Source: Acidimicrobiales bacterium
GTDB lineage: Bacteria > Actinomycetota > Acidimicrobiia > Acidimicrobiales > SHLQ01
Reading direction: 5' to 3'
NCBI GenBank assembly: GCA_020629375.1
Contig: JAHDDK010000010.1
Span: forward strand, 1-45,405
Length of the DNA stretch: 45,405 nt
The notes below the pieces were generated by a model. The model was given only the letters and a program-made list of their open reading frames with translations, was not told the origin of the DNA and made no database searches. The translations under genes and the position numbers were made by a program. Below, in pieces: positions 33,434 to 43,700 of the stretch. Every line of letters begins with the position of its first letter. Position 1 is the first letter of the stretch.

Positions 33434-34810
33434 ATGGACATCCATGACTCCGTGATCGACCTCATCGGCAACACGCCGATGGTCCGAACCCCAAAGATCG
33501 CGGGCCATCTCGCATGTGACTTCGTGCTCAAGGTCGAGCTCACCAACCCGGGCGGTTCGTCGAAGGACCGACCCGCGCTGGCCATGATCAACGCGGCCGA
33601 AGAGTCCGGGCTCCTCAAGCCCGGCGGCACGATCGTCGAGCCCACCAGCGGCAACACCGGCGTCGGGCTGGCGATCGTCGCCAATCAGCGTGGGTATCGG
33701 TGCGTGTTCGTGATGACCGACAAGGTCGCCCCGGAGAAGGTCGACCTGCTTCGTGCGTACGGCGCCGAGGTGGTGGTGTGCCCGGTTGCGGTGGCGCCCG
33801 AAGATCCGGACTCGTACTACTCGACGGCCGAACGGCTCGTGAAGGAGATACCGGGAGCGTTCCGTCCCGACCAGTACTCCAACCAGGTCAACCCCGAATC
33901 GCACTACCACACGACTGGCCCGGAGATCTGGGAGCAGACCGACGGCAAGATCACGCACTTCGTCGCCGGTGCCGGCACCGGGGGGACCATCTCGGGCGTT
34001 GCGAAGTACCTCAAAGAAAAGAACCCCGACATCCACATCATTGCCGCCGACCCCGAAGGTTCGGTGTACTCCGGAGGCTCCGGTCGGCCCTATCTCGTCG
34101 AAGGTGTCGGCGAGGACTTCTGGCCGACGACATACCACGCCGATCTCGTCGACGAGGTGGTCGCGATCTCCGACAACGACAGCTTTGCGATGGCCCGCCG
34201 GGTCGCCCAAGAAGAGGGCCTCCTCCTCGGCGGATCGTGTGGCACGGCGATCGCCGCAGGCCTCCAGGTCGCCGAACGCCTCGGCCCCGACGACCTGATG
34301 GTCGTCTTCACGCCCGACTCTGGACGCGGCTACCTATCCAAGGTGTTCAACGACGATTACCTCGCCCGGCTCGGCTTCATCGAATGCGATGCGACGACCT
34401 GCGTGTCGGCTGTGGTGAACGCAAAGGGCGAGCAGGATCGAGAACTGATCTACGTCAACCCCGAGACACCCGTGCGCGATGCCGTGGAGCTGATGCGCCG
34501 TTCCGGGGTGAGCCAGGTACCGGTCGCCAAGAACGAACCCCCCTTCGCCCTCGCCGAGGTCAGCGGATCGGTGTCGGAGCTCCAGTTGATGAATGCCGCG
34601 TTCGCCGACGAATCGATCCTCGACAAGCCTGTCGAGAACGTCATGGCGCTCGGGCTGCCCACGATCGGGATCGGCCAGTCGATCCAGACGGCGGTCGAAC
34701 TCTTCGAGACCGCCAACGCCCTGCTCGTCGTCGACGGCGGGCGTCCCCGCACGGTGATCAGCCACACGGACGTGCTCGAATTCCTCGCCCCCACCACCGG
34801 AGAATCGTGA
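33434..34810 (+). CDS. cbs: Cystathionine beta-synthase
   Basis: A 458-residue protein with GAGAGGA before ATG 33434. The PLP domain (1-330) has Lys44 in TNPGGSSKDRPAL, the Asn-containing EPTSGNTGVGLAI, the phosphate-binding AGAGTGGTISG and the terminal GGSCGTA. A pair of CBS domains fills 340-458 (YVNPETPVRDAVELMRRSGV and TIGIGQSIQTAVELFE), as in the mycobacterial and eukaryotic enzyme. It condenses serine or O-acetylserine with homocysteine to cystathionine (or makes cysteine if it prefers sulfide). The next gene starts on the last base of its stop codon, giving a two-gene transsulfuration operon. Confidence 0.92.
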   Translation: MDIHDSVIDLIGNTPMVRTPKIAGHLACDFVLKVELTNPGGSSKDRPALAMINAAEESGLLKPGGTIVEPTSGNTGVGLAIVANQRGYRCVFVMTDKVAPEKVDLLRAYGAEVVVCPVAVAPEDPDSYYSTAERLVKEIPGAFRPDQYSNQVNPESHYHTTGPEIWEQTDGKITHFVAGAGTGGTISGVAKYLKEKNPDIHIIAADPEGSVYSGGSGRPYLVEGVGEDFWPTTYHADLVDEVVAISDNDSFAMARRVAQEEGLLLGGSCGTAIAAGLQVAERLGPDDLMVVFTPDSGRGYLSKVFNDDYLARLGFIECDATTCVSAVVNAKGEQDRELIYVNPETPVRDAVELMRRSGVSQVPVAKNEPPFALAEVSGSVSELQLMNAAFADESILDKPVENVMALGLPTIGIGQSIQTAVELFETANALLVVDGGRPRTVISHTDVLEFLAPTTGES

Positions 34811-35958
34811 TGACCGAATCGACCGACGGGTTCGAAACCCGCGCCATCCACGTCGGGCAGGACCCCGAACCGGTCACCGGTGCCGTGATCACCCCGATCT
34901 TCCAGACGTCCACATATGCGCAGCCCTCGCCTGGTGATCACACCGGCTATGAGTACTCCCGCACCGACAACCCCACTCGTACGGCCCTGCAGGAAGCGCT
35001 CGCCGATCTCGAAGGCGCTCGACACGGTTACGCATTCGCCTCGGGGCTGGCCGCCGAAGACACGGTGCTTCGGTCGCTGCGTGCTGGTGATCACATCGTG
35101 CTCGGCAACGACGCCTACGGCGGAACGTTCCGTCTCATCAGCCAGGTCATCACCCGAGCCGGCGTCACTTGGGAGGCCGCCGACCTCACCGATCTCACGG
35201 CGCTGTCGGCCAACTGGAATCCCGCCACAAAGATTGTGTGGATGGAGACGCCCACCAACCCGCTGCTCACCGTCTTCGACATTGCCGCGACCGCCGAGAT
35301 CACCCATGCCAAGGGCGCCAAGCTCGTTGTCGACAACACGTTCGCCTCGCCGTACCTCCAGCAGCCGATCTCGCTCGGTGCCGACCTGGTCATCCACTCG
35401 ACAACGAAGTACATCGGCGGCCACTCCGACGTCGTCGGCGGCTTCGCCGCGACCAACGACGACGACTGGGCAGGCGACATCAAATATCTGCAGAACGCCG
35501 TCGGCGCCGTCCCGGCGCCCATGGACTGCTTCTTGACCCTCCGCGGCCTCAAGACCCTCGGCGTCCGGATGGATCGCCACGTGCAGAACGCTCATCAGGT
35601 CGTCGAGATGCTTCAGGCGCACCCGGCCGTATCGACCGTCCTTTACCCGGGCCTCGAAGGGACACCCGGAGCCGACATCGCTTCTCGCCAGATGAAGGCT
35701 GGCGGCGGCATGGTCTCATTCCGGGTCGCTGCAGGCCTCGAAGCCGCAAAGGCAGTCACCACGAAGACACGGTTGTTTACGCTCGCCGAGTCACTCGGTG
35801 GCATCGAGTCGCTGATCGAACACCCCGGTGTGATGACACATGCGTCAGCCGCCGGTTCGCCGCTCGAGGTCCCCGACGACCTAGTCCGGTTGTCGGTCGG
35901 TATCGAGACCGGCGACGACCTCGTCGCCGATCTCAACGATGCGCTCGATGGGGTCTGA
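34810..35958 (+). CDS. Cystathionine gamma-synthase/gamma-lyase
   Basis: The protein has 382 residues from ATG 34810, sharing one base with the upstream TGA (TGATG); GTG 34807 is possible. Cys/Met metabolism PLP enzyme: TPIFQTSTYAQPSPG, the YSRTDNPTR arginine-tyrosine block, FASGLAAEDTVLRS, and PLP Lys200 in DLVIHSTTKYIGGHSDVVGG. Next to a cystathionine beta-synthase, a gamma-lyase role (cystathionine to cysteine, ammonia and 2-oxobutyrate) is more likely than a synthase role. The stop codon TGA lies inside a GGGGTCTGACCCC palindrome. Confidence 0.9.
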   Translation: MTESTDGFETRAIHVGQDPEPVTGAVITPIFQTSTYAQPSPGDHTGYEYSRTDNPTRTALQEALADLEGARHGYAFASGLAAEDTVLRSLRAGDHIVLGNDAYGGTFRLISQVITRAGVTWEAADLTDLTALSANWNPATKIVWMETPTNPLLTVFDIAATAEITHAKGAKLVVDNTFASPYLQQPISLGADLVIHSTTKYIGGHSDVVGGFAATNDDDWAGDIKYLQNAVGAVPAPMDCFLTLRGLKTLGVRMDRHVQNAHQVVEMLQAHPAVSTVLYPGLEGTPGADIASRQMKAGGGMVSFRVAAGLEAAKAVTTKTRLFTLAESLGGIESLIEHPGVMTHASAAGSPLEVPDDLVRLSVGIETGDDLVADLNDALDGV

Positions 35959-35962
35959 CCCC
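35950..35962. repeat. GGGGTCTGACCCC palindrome overlapping a stop codon
   Basis: This is the core of the repeat seen at 19489-19513 and 28222-28283. Here it provides the last two codons and the TGA of the upstream gene, so it is fixed in coding sequence. It lies in the 46-bp gap before a convergent gene and can form a hairpin. Confidence 0.65.
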
Positions 35963-36004
35963 GGCTGAAGCCGATCGACGCCAGGCGCCGAAACCAGCTG
36001 CGGA

Positions 36005-38461
36005 TCAGGGCGTGACGTCCGGTGTGCAGGTGAGGTCGGTTCGGACACCACCCACTCGATAGCGGACGACGTAGGTCTGGGTACCAGCACCGGGGTCGGT
36101 GTCGGTGTAGCTCAAGGCCCCGCTAACCGTGGCCACCCATCCGGCGTTGTCACGCACCTGATACGTCGACACACCGGCGATCGCGCTCCAGTTGAGGACG
36201 ACATCACCGTTGCCGTTGACGACCGCGGTACACGTGATCCCGCCACCGCCGCCGGCGGTCACCGTGATCGGGTTGGGGGCGCACGTCCGGTCGACCCGGT
36301 TGCCGCCAACCCAGTGGCGGATCACATAGGTCCGGTCGCCGAGCGTCGGCGCCATGTCGACGTAGCTGAGGCCGGCGTCGACGGTCGCGACCCAGCCGTC
36401 GTTGTCACGGACCACGTAGCGAGCGGCACCGGCGACCGCCGTCCAGTCGAGCTCGACTTCACCAGCGGCGTTGAGCACGGCTGTACAGGCATTGCCGGTC
36501 GGCGGCGGAACCGTCACCGAACCGCACGGGATGTCGGTTCGGACGCCGTCAGGACGCCAGCGCACGACATAGGTGTGCGGGCCTGGAGCAGCCGCATTGT
36601 CGACGTAACTTGCGGTTCCCGATGGGGCGTTGGTGACCCATGCGCCGTCTCGGCGCACCGCAACCGTGCTGTTCTGCCCGTCGGTCACGCCAGACCACGA
36701 GACGACGGGTACGTCGTTCGCGTCGAGGGCGACCGAACACTGGGCTGCACCCGGAATCAGGAACGAGGAGATAAGCGTTGGGGCGGTCGTGAGGCCGACA
36801 GCGTCGGTGGCGAAGGTCCGGACCTCGTACTGGCCGGTCGGGAGCACTCCCCCGATGGCGACGGACCAGTCAGCGGTCCCGAGCCCTGTGGGGGTGAGGG
36901 TGACGGCGAGGTCGGCGGCAGCGGGCCCCATCGTTGCGTTGTCCGCCTGCAGCCACTGACCGGTCGTGATGTTCTTCAGGCGAACGGTCACGCTGGTGAG
37001 AGACTGATCGTCGGCTGCGAATCCGGTCAATGCCGTGACGGTCGAGACGACAGTGCCATTGGCCGGGGAGGTGACCGAAACCGTCGGAGGAGTCGTGTCC
37101 GCGGCGCCGCCGAAGTCGAGGAACCCCGAGGGGCCAGTCAAAATATCGTTGTATCGATCACCGTCGGAACCCATCAGCAGGCCACGCTCGATGAGCGTGA
37201 GATCGAACACACCAACGTCATTGGTCGAACCCGGATCCCATGCGAGCGCCTGCGCGTTCGACGGGTTCAGCGCTGCAAGCTGACGCCGGAAGACGGCGCC
37301 GTTTGGATCCTTGACGGACGGGTTGACCGGATTCAGCGGATCGTTGACGTCGCAGCCGTTCGCGGTGCCAGCCCACGTTGACGTCACACCGCCGGGAGGC
37401 GCACCGTTGAGCGGTGCGGCGCAGAAGTGACCGCCCACGTAGACCGCAACATCGCTGACGGCGAGGGAGAACACGCTCGAGTACATCCGTGCCGACCAGT
37501 CGAATGGAACGGCTCCGTTGCCGGCGGTCGGATACCGCAACACCGAATCGCAGTTGGGCGGATTGTCGGCGCCCTGCCCACCAACGACGATGAACGAGTC
37601 GTCGGGCGAGATCGCCATGTCGCGGAGCGCCCCGAGACAACTCTTCTGTGGGTTCTGTGCGATCCAGTTCACCTGCCACGGCGAAAGCACCGCCGTTGGG
37701 GCGGACACGTCGACCTTCATGAGGGCCTCACGGGTCTGGCCGTTGATCGATCGACCGAAGTGCATGCCAAACAGCGTGTTCCCGTCGCTCGAGAGCACGA
37801 CGGTGCGGCCGAGCTGTGGGTTGATCACGCTCAGACCGACGTCCATCACGAATCCGGCGTCGGCGGCGCCGGTGTTGGCGTCGACCGCGGCGAATCCGAT
37901 GCGTGGCTGGCCCGAGACCGTTTGGAAGTCCCCAGCCAGGAAGATCCGATCAGCACGTGCCGCGATCGAATGGACGACGGCTGATGCGGAACCCGTGAAC
38001 GTCGTGTCGAGCGAACCGTCGAAGTTGAGTTTCGCGATGCGATTGGGGAAGCGCGTGTCCCACTTCCAGAAGCGTCCGCCGACGTAGAGCGAGTTGCCGT
38101 CGGGGGCCAGTTCGAGGGCGCGGACGCTGTTGTTGAGGACAGGGGCGAACGATGGGTCGATGGCACCGGTGTCGATGTCATAGGCGAAGATGTAGGCCTG
38201 GTTGAGGATACTTCCGTCGGGAAGTTGGACCTGTTGGAAGTCCCCGCCGACGAAGATCCGGTCGCCCATCTGTGCATGTGCGTACACCGAACCGTCGAGG
38301 ACGACGGGCACGTCACGACGTGGGTCTTCGGGGACGAGCTGTCCGTGGACGATCGCTCCCTCCGCACGGCTTGGGCCGACTCCGAGAGCGAGGGCGACGG
38401 CCGTGGCCAGAACGAGGGCTGCACCAAGTACGAAGACCAGCCTGCGGAGAGAAAGTGCCAT
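36005..38461 (-). CDS. Secreted beta-propeller-like protein with Ig-like and three Cys-paired C-terminal repeats
   Basis: An 818-residue exported protein: signal peptide 1-34 (RRLVFVLGAALVLATAVALA). Residues about 55-460 form repeated strands of the delta-60/WD40-like type (RIFVGGDFQQVQ, NSLYVGGRFWKWD, RIFLAGDFQTVSGQP, AVYVGGHFCAAP). An Ig-like domain follows (TTPPTVSVTSPANGTVVSTV). Three tandem domains end the protein, each about 85 residues, framed by cysteines: CSVALDAN...IPC, CTAVLNAAGEVELDWTAV...RTC and CTAVVNGNGDVVLNWSAI...LTC. These look like fibronectin-type-III modules. It probably acts at the cell surface or outside the cell; function unknown. TACGCT lies 7 bases upstream of the ATG, so it may be leaderless. 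Confidence 0.8.
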   Translation of the reverse strand: MALSLRRLVFVLGAALVLATAVALALGVGPSRAEGAIVHGQLVPEDPRRDVPVVLDGSVYAHAQMGDRIFVGGDFQQVQLPDGSILNQAYIFAYDIDTGAIDPSFAPVLNNSVRALELAPDGNSLYVGGRFWKWDTRFPNRIAKLNFDGSLDTTFTGSASAVVHSIAARADRIFLAGDFQTVSGQPRIGFAAVDANTGAADAGFVMDVGLSVINPQLGRTVVLSSDGNTLFGMHFGRSINGQTREALMKVDVSAPTAVLSPWQVNWIAQNPQKSCLGALRDMAISPDDSFIVVGGQGADNPPNCDSVLRYPTAGNGAVPFDWSARMYSSVFSLAVSDVAVYVGGHFCAAPLNGAPPGGVTSTWAGTANGCDVNDPLNPVNPSVKDPNGAVFRRQLAALNPSNAQALAWDPGSTNDVGVFDLTLIERGLLMGSDGDRYNDILTGPSGFLDFGGAADTTPPTVSVTSPANGTVVSTVTALTGFAADDQSLTSVTVRLKNITTGQWLQADNATMGPAAADLAVTLTPTGLGTADWSVAIGGVLPTGQYEVRTFATDAVGLTTAPTLISSFLIPGAAQCSVALDANDVPVVSWSGVTDGQNSTVAVRRDGAWVTNAPSGTASYVDNAAAPGPHTYVVRWRPDGVRTDIPCGSVTVPPPTGNACTAVLNAAGEVELDWTAVAGAARYVVRDNDGWVATVDAGLSYVDMAPTLGDRTYVIRHWVGGNRVDRTCAPNPITVTAGGGGGITCTAVVNGNGDVVLNWSAIAGVSTYQVRDNAGWVATVSGALSYTDTDPGAGTQTYVVRYRVGGVRTDLTCTPDVTP

Positions 38462-38468
38462 GACCGCA

Positions 38469-38474
38469 AGCGTA
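38469..38474 (-). promoter_or_regulatory. Candidate -10 box (TACGCT) of a leaderless transcript
   Basis: On the leftward strand TACGCT is followed by 7 bases and the ATG at 38461. No SD sequence is seen. Confidence 0.42.
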
Positions 38475-38557
38475 TTCGCCCACCCAAGGTGACGTCATCA
38501 GCCGATCAGACTACGTCATGCGGTTGACATCTACCCGTGGCGTTCTCCCACGGAGCG

Positions 38558-38590
38558 TGGCCCGACCGACTCAGAGAGTCGATCGGGCCA
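38558..38590 (-). terminator. Strong hairpin after the TadG-like gene
   Basis: A 15-bp stem (TGGCCCGACCGACTC paired with GAGTCGATCGGGCCA, one wobble mismatch) with a 3-base loop lies 29 bp beyond the stop at 38619. There is no U-tract. It separates the TadG-like gene from the next leftward gene. Confidence 0.65.
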
Positions 38591-38618
38591 TCAGGGTCTC
38601 CGCGTTGCGGGGGGTGCT

Positions 38619-40691
38619 TCAGTCGGTCAGCGTGGGCTGCACGACGAGCTGGAGATCGGCCGTGATGGGGTCAGTCCAAACCGGCGTTCCGTCGAGGTTG
38701 AGTCTCGACTTCACTTCGAGCTTCAGCCACAAGAAGTCGGCGTTGGGGTCGGCAGGCGACAAGTCGAGTACACCGCCTTCGGCGATCAGATCGACGTCGG
38801 TCAGTACCTGCGTGCCGTTGTCGTAGCGGACGGTCGCCACGAGATCGTCGACCATGTTGAGAAGCTCGTCCGGGATCTGGACTTCGCCCCACTTGTTGTC
38901 GCCATTGGCGCACGTGCAGGGCTCGATCTTCGTCTCGACTTCGGTGTCGACACACGACGACATGCCTTTGGGGTTGAAGCTGTAGAAGATCGAATTGTGG
39001 CCGAGGCCGATGATGCAGAACTCCGATACCTGTGCGAATCCGTAGGGCGCCACGTCTTTCTTCCCGGCGAACTCGTACACGTTGAGGATTCCCAAAGACG
39101 CCACAGCGGGGTTCGCGGTCGTCACGTCTTGGCACGCCGAGTTCGTCGTCCAGTCCCAGCAGGCGATTCGATTCGAGTTGCCGCCAGCGAAGAAGGTCCG
39201 CTCCTTGTTCCACGTGATCGCGTCCCCACCCCAGTCTTGCTTGAGGGGCTTGAGGTGCTCTTTCAGTCCGACAATCTCGGTGACTGCGCTTCCGTCGAGG
39301 CTGACGCACGCGTTGCGCTGACCAATGATGTCCGACGTGCAGATGCCGGTCTCCACGCCGGTCGAGCTATATCGAAAGTGCGTGAGGTGGTCATCGCTTC
39401 CGGAGCCCATGTATCCGACGAAGTGAACGGTTCCGCCCCAACAGGGTGCCGACGTGGCGAAGTCCCAGCAGTGAAAGATCTGACCGACGTAGGTGTCTTG
39501 GCTCACGTAGAGCTTGGAGCCAAGCTGCTCACCGTGGGCGATCTGCGTCTCCGTTAGAAGATTGGGTGAGTTCGGATGACCGAACGCAGCCGTCTCCCAG
39601 ATACCACACGTCGTCATCGCCTTCGTGACACAGCCGAGCTGTCCATCTTGAGCCAAGACGTACAACTTGCCGTTGTACTCCCACGGGCCAGATGCATTGA
39701 TCGTATTCGGCCACTGTGCCGTACCCATGTCGAACAGGTCGACGTACGGCGTGTTGCAGAAACGTCGGGCAACAACGTCGAAGCACGCGAGACCCGAGCG
39801 CTTCGAGTCCTTGATCGACGAGGCGAAGTAGATCTTTCCGGTTGCCCCGAAGTTGTCGACGTCGATGTACTCGACCGGCCGGTTGCCGGTCTGATAGTTG
39901 CCGAGCGCATAGTGCTGGCCGTCCGCACGACACGGCGCTTGCGTCTCGCGGTCCATGCAGATGATGTCGCCTTGGCTGCCGAAGTTGTGGTGGTTGACCG
40001 CCCAGATCTCTTCTTCGCCGTACAGGAGCGGGCCGTAGCCGTCGCCCTTGCCGGTGGCCTGGAAGCCGGTGAACGGCGGATTGATCTCGATGGGGATTCG
40101 ACACACGGCGCCACAGTTCGACAACGTCGACGTCGACTCGCGCACGATGTCCGGCGCGTCACGAATCAACGACGAGAAGTACTGCTGGCCCGGCTTCGAC
40201 ACCGTCAGAATCATCTCTGCGTTCAGATTCCGCGTGATCACGATCACCGTGCCATCGTCAGCGGTGATCGTTGCCGTCGACTCACCAGACGGTGGAGGGT
40301 CAATGTTGTAGGTCGCCGGATTCGAGATCGAGACGCCTGCGGCCTCGAACAACCCGACGACCGAGTTCACCGCCTCCTCCATCGCCTTCGTTTCCAGATC
40401 CCGACGGACCGTGTTCGACGCGATGTCATCCCACGCCGACACGCCCATGTCGGAGAAGTCCTGACGGATCTCCGCCTGGTACGTCTGAATGCCGTTCAAC
40501 GACCCGACATCGGCCGCACGCTGCTGCGACTGGCCCTGGCGATACCACGCGCCCAGATCGGTGGCGAACGCGGCGATCAGCAAGAGCAGGATCATGACGA
40601 GAGCCGACAGCACGAGGATCGCGCCGCGGTCGGATGGTGTGGACTGGCGGCGTGCTCGAAGTGACGCCGCAAAGGAAGTGAGGGCAGACAT
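38619..40691 (-). CDS. TadG-like pilus-associated protein with Cys-paired beta-propeller
   Basis: A 690-residue protein with AAGGA before ATG 40691. The N-terminus has the TadE/TadG pattern: DRGAILVLSALVMILLLLIA, AFATDLGAWYRQGQSQQRAA and D. The rest (about 185-560) is a propeller-like set of blades that carry a repeated cysteine pair, mostly C-x8-C: CMDRETQAPC, CFDVVARRFC, CVTKAMTTC (x7), CWDFATSAPC, CTSDIIGQRNAC (x10) and CWDWTTNSAC. TadG-like proteins are anchored in the envelope and linked to Flp/Tad pili. No tad secretion genes lie in the window, so this may act alone or in trans. The cysteine pairing implies disulfides outside the cytoplasm. The propeller itself is not assigned to a family. 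Confidence 0.75.
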   Translation of the reverse strand: MSALTSFAASLRARRQSTPSDRGAILVLSALVMILLLLIAAFATDLGAWYRQGQSQQRAADVGSLNGIQTYQAEIRQDFSDMGVSAWDDIASNTVRRDLETKAMEEAVNSVVGLFEAAGVSISNPATYNIDPPPSGESTATITADDGTVIVITRNLNAEMILTVSKPGQQYFSSLIRDAPDIVRESTSTLSNCGAVCRIPIEINPPFTGFQATGKGDGYGPLLYGEEEIWAVNHHNFGSQGDIICMDRETQAPCRADGQHYALGNYQTGNRPVEYIDVDNFGATGKIYFASSIKDSKRSGLACFDVVARRFCNTPYVDLFDMGTAQWPNTINASGPWEYNGKLYVLAQDGQLGCVTKAMTTCGIWETAAFGHPNSPNLLTETQIAHGEQLGSKLYVSQDTYVGQIFHCWDFATSAPCWGGTVHFVGYMGSGSDDHLTHFRYSSTGVETGICTSDIIGQRNACVSLDGSAVTEIVGLKEHLKPLKQDWGGDAITWNKERTFFAGGNSNRIACWDWTTNSACQDVTTANPAVASLGILNVYEFAGKKDVAPYGFAQVSEFCIIGLGHNSIFYSFNPKGMSSCVDTEVETKIEPCTCANGDNKWGEVQIPDELLNMVDDLVATVRYDNGTQVLTDVDLIAEGGVLDLSPADPNADFLWLKLEVKSRLNLDGTPVWTDPITADLQLVVQPTLTD

Positions 40692-40761
40692 ACGTAGTCC
40701 TTCGTCGCGCTCGTTGAATTTCCGAATGGGCCGGACGAACCGTCCCCTCGCAGAGGGTCGC

Positions 40762-40767
40762 TAGCCT
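40762..40767 (+). promoter_or_regulatory. Candidate -10 box (TAGCCT) of a leaderless ileS transcript
   Basis: TAGCCT is followed by 8 bases and the ileS ATG at 40776. No SD sequence and no room for a T-box leader exist in the 84-bp gap to the divergent gene. Confidence 0.45.
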
Positions 40768-40775
40768 TCCCTCCC

Positions 40776-43700
40776 ATGACTGGCAACGAATCGAACCCCT
40801 ACCCGGCTGCCGACAAGCCCGATTTCCCCGCGATCGAAGCTCGAATTCTCGAGCGCTGGGCAGCCGACGACACATTCGCCCAGTCGATCGAGGTCCGTGA
40901 AGGGGACGAGTTCGTCTTCTACGACGGTCCTCCGTTTGCGAATGGGCTCCCCCATCACGGCCATCTACTGACGGGCTACATCAAGGACGTCGTGCCCCGT
41001 TATCAAACAATGCGCGGACTCAAGGTCGACCGCCGGTTCGGGTGGGACTGCCATGGTCTACCCGCCGAGATGGAGACCGAGAAGCAACTTGGCGTGTCCG
41101 GTCGCGCCGCCATCACCGACTACGGGATCGCGGAGTTCAACGAGGCGTGCCGGACCAGCGTCATGCGCTACACCGAAGAGTGGGAGCAGACCGTCACCCG
41201 CCAAGCTCGGTGGGTCGACTTCGAGAACGACTACAAGACGATGGATCTCGACTACATGGAGTCCGTCATCTGGGCGTTCAAGCAGCTCTGGGACAAGGGC
41301 CTGATCTACGAAGCCAATCGGGTCATGCCGTACTCGTGGGGCGCCGAGACGCCGCTCTCCAACTTCGAGATCCGCCTCGACGACGCCACCCGCCCGCGCC
41401 AAGACCCGGCGATCACTGTGGCGTTCTCGCTCGAGCCCGTACCCGGAGATCCGGGTCCGATGAAGATGCTCGCCTGGACCACGACGCCATGGACGCTGCC
41501 ATCCAATCTCGGCCTGATCGTCGGTCCCGACTTGGACTATTCGGTGATGGAGCTCAACGGCGAATACCTCGTGCTGGGCGCCGCCACGGTCGCGGCGTAT
41601 GAGAAGCAGCTCGAAGGCGCAACCGAGCACGGGGTCGTCAAGGGGTCGGATCTCGTCGGGCGCACGTACGAGCCCCTCTTCTCGTACTTTGCGGATCGTG
41701 ACGACCTGAACGCCTTCCGGGTCATGGCGGGCGACTTCGTCGAAACAACCGAGGGTACCGGCATCGTCCACACCGCTCCCGGGTTCGGCGAGGACGACCA
41801 GCGAATCGCCGAGGAGAACGGGATGGGCATGGTGGTCCCGGTAGATGACCGGGGCGAGTTCACCAACGAAGTCCCTGACTTCGCCGGTCGCAACGTCCTC
41901 GACGCCAACACCGACATCATTCGTGCCGTTCGCGAGAAGGGCCGGCTGATCCGCCAGGACTCCTACGAGCACAACTATCCCCACTGCTGGCGCACCGACA
42001 CGCCGATTATCTACCGGGCGCTCCCGAGCTGGTACGTCAAGGTCACGGACTTCCGTGATCGCCTCGTCGAACTCAACCAGGACATCAACTGGATCCCGGG
42101 CAACGTCCGTGACGGCCGTTTCGGCAAGTGGCTCGAAGGCGCCCGCGACTGGTCGATCAGCCGCAACCGTTTCTGGGGCTCACCGATCCCCGTGTGGAGG
42201 AGCGACAACCCCGAGTACCCCCGCATCGACGTGTACGGCAGCCTCGACGAGCTCGAAGCCGACTTCGGCGTGCGCCCAACCGATCTCCACCGGCCCTACA
42301 TCGATGAGCTCGTGCGACCCAACCCCGATGACCCGACGGGCCGATCGATGATGCGTCGTGTACCCGAAGTGTTCGACTGCTGGTTCGAGTCCGGGTCGAT
42401 GCCCTTCGCCCAAGTCCACTACCCCTTCGAAAACAAGGAGTGGTTCGAGGAGCACTACCCCGCCGACTTCATCGTCGAGTACATCAATCAGACCCGCGGC
42501 TGGTTCTACACGTTGCATGTCCTCGCTGGTGCGCTGTTCGACAAGCCCTCGTTCCAGAACGTCATCTGCCACGGGATCCTGCTCGCCGACGACGGCGCCA
42601 AGCTCTCCAAGAAGCTGCGCAACTACACCGAGCCGACCGAGATCTTCGACTCGCAAGGCGCTGATGCGCTGCGGTGGTACTTCATGAGCTCGAACATCGT
42701 GCGGGGCGGTGACGCTCGCATCTCGGATCATGGGATCGCCGAAGTCACTCGCCAAGTGCTGCTCCCGATCTGGAACGCCTACTCGTTCTTCACCTTGTAT
42801 GCGAACATCGACGGCTACCGGGCGAAGCTCGCCGTCGACTCCGACGACGAGCTCGACCGATACATCCTCGCCAAGCTCCGAACCGTCGTCGAAGCGACGA
42901 CCGAACGCATGGACGAATACGACCTTGCGGGTGCGACGATCGAGATCGCCTCGTTCATCGATGCGCTCAACAACTGGTACATCCGGCGGAGCCGCGACCG
43001 CTTCTGGGGCACCTCCGCAGATGCGGACCGCGCCGACCGCGAACGGGCCTACGACACCCTGTACACCGTCCTCACGACCTTCCTGCGCCTTGCGGCGCCG
43101 ATGCTGCCGATGATCACCGAAGAGATCTACACGTCGTTGACCGGCGACGATTCGGTCCACCTCGCCGATTGGCCCGACGCGTCGACACTTCCATCGGACC
43201 CCGATCTCGTGGATGCTATGGATCGTGTGCGAGGCGTCGTGTCCGCGGCGCTGCGGCTCCGTGAAGACAACGGCTTGCGTGTCCGTCTTCCACTTCAGAC
43301 ACTGACTGTTGCGGGCAGCGCAGGCAGCGGACTCGATGCACTCGAACATCTCATCGCCGACGAAGTCAACGTCAAGCAGGTCGAGTTCAGCGACGACCTC
43401 GAGTTGTACGCCACGTTCACGCTCCAACCGAACGGCAAGGTCCTCGGCCCGCGCCTCGGTGGTGACGTCCAAGTGGTCTTCGGTGCCGCGAAACGCGGTG
43501 ATTGGACTGTCGGTGATGACGGCACGGCGACGGTTGGCGGTCACGAACTGTCGGCCGACGAGTACGCCATGTCCGTCCAGCCAGCTGATGGGGTCACGGC
43601 GGCAGCCTTGCCAAGCAACGACGCCGTCGTCGTACTCGACACCATCTTGACCCCGGAGCTCGAGGCCGAGGGGCTCGCCCGCGACATCGTTCGCGCCATC

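Noticed and set aside
40692..40775. T-box riboswitch upstream of ileS
   Set aside because: The gap is only 84 bp, with no specifier or antiterminator structure seen, and a leaderless start is more likely.
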